A stretch of DNA of 64,000 nt from Acinetobacter ihumii (lineage in GTDB: Bacteria > Pseudomonadota > Gammaproteobacteria > Pseudomonadales > Moraxellaceae). How positions within the stretch are numbered: the stretch's first letter is position 1; each line of letters begins with the position of its first letter. The notes beneath the pieces were generated by a model. It worked only from the letters and a program-made list of their open reading frames with translations. It did not search any database and was not told where the DNA came from. The DNA is taken from NCBI RefSeq assembly GCF_900625095.1, contig NZ_LR130760.1, positions 222,301-286,300 of the forward strand. Direction: 5' to 3'. Positions 57,260 through 64,000 of the stretch are shown here, piece after piece. A program made the translations under genes and the position numbers.

Positions 57260-58789
57260 TTATATATCTTTGCGACGCATATGCGGGAATAAAATCACAT
57301 CACGAATACTTGGTGCATCTGCAAATAACATCACCAAACGGTCAATGCCGATACCTTCGCCTGCGGTTGGTGGCAAACCGTATTCCAATGCTTCGACAAA
57401 GTCAGCGTCATAATGCATTGCTTCATCATCACCCGCATCTTTTTCTGCCACTTGCGCCTGAAAACGTTCAGCTTGATCGATCGGGTCATTTAACTCTGAG
57501 AAACCATTCGCCAATTCACGACCACCAATGAAAAATTCAAAACGATCGGTAATGTGTGGATTGTCATCGTTACGACGCGCCAAAGGTGAAGTTTCAGCAG
57601 GATATTCAGTAATAAAGGTTGGCTGACGTAACTTGGTTTCCACAGTTTCTTCAAACACGATGGTTTGTAACTTGCCTAAGCCAAAGCCCGGTTTCACCTG
57701 TTCTTTTAACACGTCTTGAGTAAATTTCGCCAAAAATTCACGATCATTGACGTTTTCAGGCGTAAATTCTGGGTTATGTTCCAAAATCGCATCGAACATC
57801 GAAATCTTTTTAAATGGCCCTTTAAAGCTAAACACTTCGCCTTGATACGGCACATCTGTACTGCCCAGAATATCCAGTGCCAATTTTTCCAGCATATTTT
57901 CAGTCAATTGCATCAGGTCTTTGTAATCAGCATAGGCCTGATAAAATTCGATCATGGTAAATTCAGGGTTATGGCGCGTCGATACCCCTTCATTACGGAA
58001 GTTACGGTTAATCTCAAACACACGCTCGAAACCACCCACGACCAGACGTTTTAAATAAAGCTCTGGCGCGATACGCAAAAATAACGGCATATCCAAGGCA
58101 TTATGATGCGTTTCAAATGGACGTGCTGAAGCGCCACCCGGAATGATATGCATCATCGGTGTTTCAACTTCCATAAAGCGTTCATTGTTTAAAAATGTAC
58201 GAATACCCGCAACCACTTTGGTACGGATTTCAAAAGTTTTACGCGTTTCTTCGTTGACGATCAAATCCAGATAACGCTTACGATATTTGGCTTCGGTATC
58301 GGTTAAACCATGAAATTTGTCAGGTAATGGACGTAAAGATTTGGTCAGTAGCTCAAAACCTTCAAGATGAACGTATAGATCGCCTTTGCCTGAACGACCA
58401 ATATAACCTTCCGCTGCAATAATATCGCCAAGGTCCAAGCTTTTAATGGTTTCTAAAGTTTCTGCAGGCAAGCCTTTACGATCGACATAAAGCTGGATAC
58501 GACCTGTCATGTCCTGAATCACCATGAATGATCCACGATTGAGCATGACACGACCTGCAACTTTCACATAAACGTGTTCAGCCGCTTCGATCTGGGCTTT
58601 ATCTTGATCTTGAAATTGTTGTTGTAAATCAGCCGCATAATGTTCGCGCTTAAAGGTATTCGGCCATGGGCTTTGACCACTTTGCTTGGCATTGTCCTGA
58701 ATTTGTTTTAACTTGGCATGACGCTGTGCAATTAAATCGTTTTCGGAAATAGTGGGTTCAGAAGTCGATTGAGCGTTTTGTTGCGTCAT
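57260..58789 (-). CDS. lysS: Lysyl-tRNA synthetase, class II
   Basis: Charges tRNA-Lys. 509 aa: N-terminal OB-fold anticodon-binding domain (residues ~65-180, [21 protein letters not shown]), then the class II core with motif 2 [20 protein letters not shown] and motif 3 [14 protein letters not shown] Gln/Asn-rich N-terminal extension ([18 protein letters not shown]) is usual in the genus. Single gene. Confidence 0.97.
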   Translation of the reverse strand: MTQQNAQSTSEPTISENDLIAQRHAKLKQIQDNAKQSGQSPWPNTFKREHYAADLQQQFQDQDKAQIEAAEHVYVKVAGRVMLNRGSFMVIQDMTGRIQLYVDRKGLPAETLETIKSLDLGDIIAAEGYIGRSGKGDLYVHLEGFELLTKSLRPLPDKFHGLTDTEAKYRKRYLDLIVNEETRKTFEIRTKVVAGIRTFLNNERFMEVETPMMHIIPGGASARPFETHHNALDMPLFLRIAPELYLKRLVVGGFERVFEINRNFRNEGVSTRHNPEFTMIEFYQAYADYKDLMQLTENMLEKLALDILGSTDVPYQGEVFSFKGPFKKISMFDAILEHNPEFTPENVNDREFLAKFTQDVLKEQVKPGFGLGKLQTIVFEETVETKLRQPTFITEYPAETSPLARRNDDNPHITDRFEFFIGGRELANGFSELNDPIDQAERFQAQVAEKDAGDDEAMHYDADFVEALEYGLPPTAGEGIGIDRLVMLFADAPSIRDVILFPHMRRKDI

Positions 58790-58918
58790 CTCTGCCTCGA
58801 TTAAGTAAAAAAATGAAGTCGTATAGTCTAGCAGATGTCATCTGATTTTCGTACGCTTTCTTCTGTTGTATCAATGAAAATTAGGTCAATCCTGTTTTTT
58901 TAAATGCTTAAATCAGCC

Positions 58919-58940
58919 ATCTTAGACCAAAATCTAAGAT
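58919..58940. other. Small perfect hairpin upstream of the YqiA-like gene
   Basis: ATCTTAGA-CCAAAA-TCTAAGAT, 8-bp stem, no T run. The arm ATCTTAGA also bounds the element at 22527-22616. Possible operator or repeat trace. Confidence 0.35.
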
Positions 58941-59049
58941 TCAATTTGCATGCTTCACAGTAAGATATTTAAACATTGACGTGCTTTTAATATGAATAGC
59001 TGTGGACATGGAATGACCAGTTTATTCGCAATACTGGTTTAAATAAAAA

Positions 59050-59553
59050 ATGTTGCAAAATCAATTGAAAATATTATTTTTGCATGGCTTGGACTCTTCT
59101 CGTGATTCCACCAAGTTTCATGCCATTGAGAGTACAAATAAATTTTGTATAGATGTCGATTATCGCAATTTAAACTATGAAACCGTTGCGAATTTTTATC
59201 AGAATATTATTCAAAGTATTCGACCGAACATCCTGATTGGACATAGTTTGGGCGGATATTGGGCACTGAAACTCTCTAGTCAGTACCAATTGGCTACGAT
59301 TGTGGCAAACCCTAGTTTAAACCCTCATTTTCGTGATGATTACCCGCCTATTTTGCCTGAAGATTTAGATCATGATATTCCAAGACTGGCTTATCTTGAA
59401 TTAGGTGACGAGGTCATTAATATGCGTGAAGTTCAATCGCAACTGGAAAACTACATGCTAATCGATGCAGTTGAGGGCGGACATCATCGTTTAGAAAAAC
59501 CTGAAAAGATTAATCATCTGATTCAACATATACAGCAACAGTATTTTAAATAA
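59050..59553 (+). CDS. YqiA-like alpha/beta hydrolase
   Basis: 167-aa short esterase of the YqiA/UPF0227 type. FLHGLDSSRDSTKF opens the fold, the nucleophile elbow is GHSLGG (64-69, S66), and the C-terminal GGHHRLEKPEKI carries the catalytic His. E. coli YqiA hydrolyses short acyl esters; the natural substrate is unknown. Divergent from lysS and converging on apt. Confidence 0.82.
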   Translation: MLQNQLKILFLHGLDSSRDSTKFHAIESTNKFCIDVDYRNLNYETVANFYQNIIQSIRPNILIGHSLGGYWALKLSSQYQLATIVANPSLNPHFRDDYPPILPEDLDHDIPRLAYLELGDEVINMREVQSQLENYMLIDAVEGGHHRLEKPEKINHLIQHIQQQYFK

Positions 59554-59648
59554 ATGGAGTGTTTCGCAAAAAAGAGAATGAAAAAACTTTGCTCGATTTA
59601 TCTGTCATTCTGTTTTTCTTTGCCATTCTCATTTTCTTTATAAATGAT

Positions 59649-60185
59649 TTATGAAAGATCATGTTCAGGTTTATTATCCAGAACATGCCAAACTGGCAAT
59701 CCCAAGTCTGCATGTAAATCGGGTAAATCCAATAAAATCACCGCACCCAGTACCAGATGACCGCATTTTTGACTCAACTGATGTACTGCCTTTAGAGTTC
59801 CTCCCGTGGCCAGAACATCGTCCACCAAAATCACGTTTTCAGCTTCAATTTGAGCAGACATCTCCAACTGATCTGCACCATATTCCAAACTATAACTGAC
59901 ACATTCAACAGGTGGCGGCAACTTACCTGCTTTACGTACCAGTAATAAACCCTTTTGTAAGCGTTGTGCCAATAATGTCGCTAAAACAAATCCTCGCGCT
60001 TCAACCGCCACAAAGCTTTGGACTTGTTGCAACTCTGATTGTGGGATAGCCGCAATTAATGCATCGGTGAGTAAGTCCAGCTCTTTGACAAATAAAGGCG
60101 TTAAATCATAAAAACAAATGCCTTTTTTGGGAAAATCAGGCACAGTCCGAATATGCGACCATAAAGTCTGACGAAGTGAAGTCAT
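59649..60185 (-). CDS. apt: Adenine phosphoribosyltransferase
   Basis: Purine salvage: adenine + PRPP to AMP. 178 aa, with PDFPKKGICFYDLTPL, VAVEARGFVLA, KLPPPVECVSYSLEYGAD and the PRPP loop VILVDDVLATGGTLKA (type I fold). ATG 60185 gives the usual length; an in-frame TTG at 60200 was not used. Confidence 0.94.
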   Translation of the reverse strand: MTSLRQTLWSHIRTVPDFPKKGICFYDLTPLFVKELDLLTDALIAAIPQSELQQVQSFVAVEARGFVLATLLAQRLQKGLLLVRKAGKLPPPVECVSYSLEYGADQLEMSAQIEAENVILVDDVLATGGTLKAVHQLSQKCGHLVLGAVILLDLPDLHADLGLPVWHVLDNKPEHDLS

Positions 60186-60577
60186 AGCAATAACAGTCAA
60201 TTGTGATTTATAGAGTTATTCTACGCTGTGATTAGGGTGAAGACCAGTAAAGGAACAAAAAGTACAAAGTTGTGGATGAATGCATTTTTTATCTTAAAAT
60301 CTTATGGTTTAACTTATTGTAAAAAAACATGATTATCAATTTTTTTAAAAATTAAAATTGGCATGATTGCCCAAATAACCCCACTTTTGTCCTAAGCTGC
60401 CATTCCGCTTTTGGTTTGAATGATTAAACTCCTTTAATTGCTTTACTTAGATGTTGATCTGCGCAAAAATCATAAGCTGTATAAATGTAGTGTGCATTTA
60501 TCACGATCGTCTATATGAAAGAATGGATTAGTTTTACGACAGGCAGCTGAAGCGAACTTATCGGGTTGGAGAATCAA
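60186..60577. other. Intergenic region before rubA
   Basis: About 390 bp between the divergent apt and rubA genes. AT-rich, no ORF. It must hold the rubA promoter, but no clear -35/-10 pair could be chosen. Nothing else seen. Confidence 0.5.
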
Positions 60578-60742
60578 ATGAAAAAATATCAATGCATCGT
60601 ATGTGGATGGATTTATGACGAGTCAGAAGGCTGGCCACAAGACGGCATTGCAGCGGGGACAAAATGGGAAGATATTCCAGATGACTGGACTTGCCCAGAC
60701 TGCGGCGTTTCAAAAGCTGATTTTGAAATGATCGAAGTTTAA
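60578..60742 (+). CDS. rubA: Rubredoxin
   Basis: 54-aa electron carrier with one Fe(Cys)4 centre, C6-x2-C9 and C39-x2-C42, in [10 protein letters not shown] and [11 protein letters not shown]. In this genus it passes electrons from rubredoxin reductase to alkane hydroxylase AlkM. GGAG lies seven bases before ATG. It heads rubA-rubB-estB-oxyR, the order described for Acinetobacter sp. ADP1, but a terminator hairpin separates it from rubB. Confidence 0.97.
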   Translation: MKKYQCIVCGWIYDESEGWPQDGIAAGTKWEDIPDDWTCPDCGVSKADFEMIEV

Positions 60743-60753
60743 TGTGATCAATG

Positions 60754-60782
60754 AAGACCATGTTCAATTCATGGTCTTTTTT
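60754..60782 (+). terminator. Terminator between rubA and rubB
   Basis: 9-bp stem AAGACCATG / CATGGTCTT, 7-base loop, then T run. Confidence 0.85.
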
Positions 60783-60826
60783 ACTTATAAATACCTCAAT
60801 AATTTACTGTGAATGGAGAATACGCA

Positions 60827-62008
60827 ATGCATCCTATCGTCATCATCGGATCAGGCATGGCAGGTTATACGTTGGCTCGCGAGTTTAGAAAATTAAACCC
60901 AGACCATGAACTTCTGATGATTTGTGCTGACGATGCAGTAAATTATGCCAAACCAACACTGTCCAATGCGCTTGTCGGCAATAAAGCACCTGAACAAATT
61001 CCGTTAGGCGATGCTGAGAAAATGTCAACTCAGTTGAATATGCGCATTCAGACCTTGACGTGGGTTAAAGAAATTCATGCGGATCGTCATGAATTAGTGA
61101 CCGAAAAAGATGGACAACAACAGATTCAGCCTTATTCAAAATTAATATTGGCAGTGGGCGCAAATCCGATTCGTCTTGCTATATCAGGCGATGGCAGTGA
61201 TGACATCCATGTGGTCAATTCATTGATAGATTATCGTGCATTTCGTGAAAATCTGGCACAGTGTAATGACAAACGCGTGGTGATTTTAGGTGCTGGACTG
61301 ATTGGCTGTGAATTTGCCAATGATCTGCAAAATACAGGTCATGATGTTACCGTGATTGATCTTTCACCACGTCCTTTAGGTCGTTTACTTCCTACGCATA
61401 TTGCAGAAGCGTTCCAACAAAATCTTGAAGAAAGTGGTATCCAGTTCGTGCTTTCAACCACTGTCGAAAAAGTCACAAAAATAAATGACGGACAGGACTA
61501 TGCCGTTACGCTAGCCAATGGTCAAACTTTAGTGGCAGATATTGTACTTTCAGCAATTGGGTTACAACCTAATATTAGCCTTGCCAAACACGCTGATATT
61601 CATACCAGTCGTGGCATTATTACCAATGCTTTACTGGAAACCAATCAGGCTGATATTTTTGCCATTGGTGACTGTGCTGAAGTCAATGGAACATTGCTGC
61701 CTTATGTGATGCCAATCATGCAACAAGCACGTGCATTGGCGAAAACTCTGAGTGGTCAAACTACTCAGGTACATTATCCAGCCATGCCCGTTGCAGTTAA
61801 AACACCTGCTGCACCGTTAACTGTCCTTCCAGCACCAATTGATGTCGAAGTTAATTGGGAAACAGAAGAATTTGACGATGGTATGATAGCAAAGGCCTCA
61901 GATGGCGATGGAACTTTACGCGGTTTTGTATTACTCGGTCCAACAGCGGCGAAACAACGCTTAACCTTAACCAAATTAGTTCCTGACTTGATTCCTGCTC
62001 AGGTTTAA
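60827..62008 (+). CDS. rubB: Rubredoxin-NAD(+) reductase
   Basis: FAD enzyme that reduces rubredoxin with NADH for alkane hydroxylation. 393 aa; FAD-binding IVIIGSGMAGYTLAREF at the N-terminus, NAD-binding VVILGAGLIGCEFA in the middle, and FAD motif DIFAIGDCAEV near 280. The C-terminal ~75 residues form the small domain. ATG 60827 with GGAGAA upstream fits the family N-terminus; an in-frame GTG at 60809 does not. Confidence 0.95.
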   Translation: MHPIVIIGSGMAGYTLAREFRKLNPDHELLMICADDAVNYAKPTLSNALVGNKAPEQIPLGDAEKMSTQLNMRIQTLTWVKEIHADRHELVTEKDGQQQIQPYSKLILAVGANPIRLAISGDGSDDIHVVNSLIDYRAFRENLAQCNDKRVVILGAGLIGCEFANDLQNTGHDVTVIDLSPRPLGRLLPTHIAEAFQQNLEESGIQFVLSTTVEKVTKINDGQDYAVTLANGQTLVADIVLSAIGLQPNISLAKHADIHTSRGIITNALLETNQADIFAIGDCAEVNGTLLPYVMPIMQQARALAKTLSGQTTQVHYPAMPVAVKTPAAPLTVLPAPIDVEVNWETEEFDDGMIAKASDGDGTLRGFVLLGPTAAKQRLTLTKLVPDLIPAQV

Positions 62009-62024
62009 GGTTTAAATACACGAA

Positions 62025-62050
62025 AGCACTTATACTGATAAGTGCTTTTT
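62025..62050 (+). terminator. Terminator between rubB and estB
   Basis: AGCACTTAT-ACTG-ATAAGTGCT stem with a T run. Confidence 0.82.
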
Positions 62051-62067
62051 GAGGAACATAAGTAAAA

Positions 62068-63012
62068 ATGAATAGTGCCTTAGAATACAAAGTTTCACCT
62101 TATACCGCATTTATGCATGAAACCAAGGTTAAGCTCAGTAATGGACTGGAACTACATGTTGAAGTCGGGGGAAATCCTGAACACCCTACCATTTTACTGA
62201 TTATGGGCTTAGGAGCTCAAATGCTGTTCTGGCCGGATTTTTTTTGCAAATCCCTGATTGATCAAGGCTTTCATGTGGTTCGTTTTGACAACCGTGATAT
62301 TGGTCTTTCTTCTAAAATTCGTCATAAAGGCAAACGTTTAAATACCGTAAAACTCATGGGACGCTTTGCATTGGGATTAGGAAATCAAGGTGCGCCTTAT
62401 ACCCTATACGATATGGCTGAAGATGTTTCCATGCTTATTGATGAAATGCAGCTCGGAAAAGTTTATGTCCTTGGTGCTTCTATGGGCGGGATGATTGCCC
62501 AGATTGTGGCGGCAAAATATCCTGAAAAGGTTGAAAAGCTGGGTTTATTATTTACCAGTAACAATCAGGCACTCTTGCCTCCCCCATTTCCAAAGCAACT
62601 CTTTAGTCTAATTGGCAAACCCAAATCTAACGATGAAGATGGTATTATTAACCATAGCCTAAAACTGTATGGCATTATTGGTTCTCCAGGTTATGTGAAT
62701 CAAATGGAAGCCATGCAAACTGCGCGTAAGTTGTATCAGCGCAATTATCATCCTGCGGGGGTATTACAACAGTTTTTGGCGATTTTGTGCACGGGTTCAT
62801 TATTGCAGATTGATCGGCAAATTGCTCAATCTACGCTGGTGGTACATGGTTCGCGAGACCGACTATTGCCCCCAAGTCATGGTAAAGCCGTTGCTAAGGC
62901 AATTTCGAATGCCCGGTTTGAATTAATTCAAGGAATGGGGCATGATATTCCTGCACACTTTATTCCTCAACTTAGCGGTTTATTTGCAAACCACTTTAGA
63001 ACATCACATTAG
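62068..63012 (+). CDS. estB: Alpha/beta hydrolase, EstB esterase
   Basis: 314 aa, lipase/esterase of the alpha/beta hydrolase fold. Oxyanion-side ILLIMGLGAQMLFW, FDNRDIGLS, nucleophile elbow GASMGG (S138) and C-terminal GMGHDIPAHF with the catalytic His. Its place between rubB and oxyR matches estB of ADP1. It ends 6 bp before oxyR. AGGAAC precedes the ATG. Natural substrate unknown. Confidence 0.88.
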   Translation: MNSALEYKVSPYTAFMHETKVKLSNGLELHVEVGGNPEHPTILLIMGLGAQMLFWPDFFCKSLIDQGFHVVRFDNRDIGLSSKIRHKGKRLNTVKLMGRFALGLGNQGAPYTLYDMAEDVSMLIDEMQLGKVYVLGASMGGMIAQIVAAKYPEKVEKLGLLFTSNNQALLPPPFPKQLFSLIGKPKSNDEDGIINHSLKLYGIIGSPGYVNQMEAMQTARKLYQRNYHPAGVLQQFLAILCTGSLLQIDRQIAQSTLVVHGSRDRLLPPSHGKAVAKAISNARFELIQGMGHDIPAHFIPQLSGLFANHFRTSH

Positions 63013-63018
63013 GACACT

Positions 63019-63924
63019 ATGGCCGCATTACCATCTTTGAGACAGCTGTCATACTTAGTAACGCTGTCAGAAACGTTGCACTTTACTGAAGCAGCACGTC
63101 GTTCATTCGTTACCCAATCCACATTATCGGGTGGAATTATGGAACTTGAGCGACTACTGGGTGGTGTATTGGTCGAACGTGACCGCCAAAATGTGCGTTT
63201 AACACCCTTAGGCGAACAAGTGGTTGCTCGTGCTCGCGTGTTGCTGGCAGATGCTCAGGATTTAATGCGTTTAAGCCGTGAAATGAGTGAACCGCTCACA
63301 GGTGACCTTCATCTGGGGATTATTCCAACCATTGCACCTTTTATATTGACGCCGCTTTTAGAAGAAGTACATAAACAACTGCCTAAAATTCAGTTACATC
63401 TACATGAAGCTCAAAGTGAAAGAATTGTAGAGCGGCTTGAACATGGCAATCTGGATATGGTGGTTTTAGCACTGCCTTTTGATACTCGCGGCTTAAAAGT
63501 TTCCGAAATTGCTAAAGAAGATTTATATCTCGTCTGTAATAAACATGATAAACATTCGATAAATGCTCAATCTTTAGATGATCTGGATTTATCTCGTCTC
63601 ATGCTTTTGGAAGAAGGTCATTGTCTACGTGATCATACGCTCAGTGCCTGCCCAATTGGCGAACGTAAAAATGATAATCGCTTAAAGGCGAGTTCATTAC
63701 CTACCCTTGTCGAAATGGTGTCTTCCAATTTAGGTTTTACGCTATTACCAGCAATCGCAATCGAAACGCATATGTTAAAAGGCAATGATGCATTGGTGAT
63801 CAAACCACTTCAGGATGCACCAAGCCGTACACTGGCATTAATCACACGTAAAAGTACTCCACTACAAAGTGAGTTTGATGTGATTTTAGATATTTTAAAG
63901 AAAATTACCGCGAACTTGAATTGA
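63019..63924 (+). CDS. oxyR: Hydrogen peroxide regulator OxyR
   Basis: LysR-type redox sensor that activates peroxide defence genes. 301 aa: N-terminal winged helix-turn-helix (residues ~4-62), then the regulatory domain with the redox pair C202 and C211 in GHCLRDHTLSAC, nine positions apart as C199/C208 in E. coli. Only 6 bp behind estB, so co-transcribed; a hairpin terminator follows. Confidence 0.95.
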   Translation: MAALPSLRQLSYLVTLSETLHFTEAARRSFVTQSTLSGGIMELERLLGGVLVERDRQNVRLTPLGEQVVARARVLLADAQDLMRLSREMSEPLTGDLHLGIIPTIAPFILTPLLEEVHKQLPKIQLHLHEAQSERIVERLEHGNLDMVVLALPFDTRGLKVSEIAKEDLYLVCNKHDKHSINAQSLDDLDLSRLMLLEEGHCLRDHTLSACPIGERKNDNRLKASSLPTLVEMVSSNLGFTLLPAIAIETHMLKGNDALVIKPLQDAPSRTLALITRKSTPLQSEFDVILDILKKITANLN

Positions 63925-63939
63925 TTCAAATTTTTCGTA

Positions 63940-63985
63940 TTTATAAGAGAAAACAGGAATAATTTTATTCCTTTTTCCTTATAAA
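63940..63985 (+). terminator. Terminator of oxyR
   Basis: GGAATA / TATTCC core hairpin followed by five T, enclosed by outer arms TTTATAAG / CTTATAAA. Confidence 0.75.
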
Positions 63986-64000
63986 TTATTCTGACTTGAA

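Noticed and set aside
59554..59648. Terminator between the YqiA-like gene and apt
   Set aside because: AAAGAGAATG and CATTCTC arms are far apart with a poor stem; support was too weak to list.

Overview
The window is a low-GC, gene-dense chromosomal segment that reads as Acinetobacter. The best single clue is the right end, where rubA-rubB-estB-oxyR stand in the order known from Acinetobacter baylyi ADP1. Supporting signs are the long-form isocitrate lyase, the ESPR-type trimeric autotransporter and the PaeA-like CNNM protein. There is no sign of a prophage, CRISPR array, rRNA or tRNA.

Layout. 1-6113 (minus): N-terminal ~2037 residues of a giant trimeric autotransporter adhesin with a 777-bp tandem repeat; its C-terminal anchor is off the left edge. 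6414-13888 (plus): folate salvage (5-formyl-THF cyclo-ligase), lon, a candidate small RNA, rlmH, a DODA-type dioxygenase, a META/DUF4377 lipoprotein, an anchor-less RnfB-like protein and nth. 13917-16800 (minus): a small membrane protein, adk, a DUF445 protein and a beta-barrel candidate. 17040-20382 (plus): mrdA (PBP2), rsmD and a TauE/SafE permease. 20391-27133 (minus): two small unknown proteins, then the urease cluster ureDABCEFG-hupE. 27403-35134: SDR, two small lipoproteins (one NlpE-like), nitronate monooxygenase, aceA with a divergent LysR regulator, and paeA-like.

35362-49537 is the most interesting part: a guanidine assimilation locus in three transcription units. Unit A (plus, 35430-39295) holds an ABC permease and ATPase, a guanidine-II (mini-ykkC) riboswitch, a 2-oxoglutarate/Fe(II) oxygenase and a beta-propeller protein. 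Unit B (minus, 44022-39508) holds a 45-aa protein, a NikR-like regulator, allophanate hydrolase and two paralogous lipoprotein substrate-binding proteins. Unit C (minus, 49342-44326) holds a guanidine-I riboswitch, the two carboxyguanidine deiminase subunits and guanidine (urea-type) carboxylase. Each unit starts with a sigma-54 type promoter (GG-N10-GC), and beside each lies one copy of the same 28-bp element, GTAWTAC-N14-GTAWTAC, which I propose is the operator of the NikR-like protein. The inferred flow is uptake by the ABC system, then guanidine to carboxyguanidine (carboxylase), to allophanate (deiminase), to ammonia and CO2 (allophanate hydrolase). The oxygenase/propeller pair under the second riboswitch has no assigned role and may open substituted guanidines to this route or make guanidine.

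49731-64000: an unknown protein, a CitMHS citrate transporter, cysDN with an overlapping 32-codon upstream ORF, cobyric acid synthase, an exported Mn-type superoxide dismutase, lysS, a YqiA-like esterase, apt, and rubA-rubB-estB-oxyR with hairpin terminators between the first three genes.

All calls come from reading the sequence and remembered family features; no database search was run.
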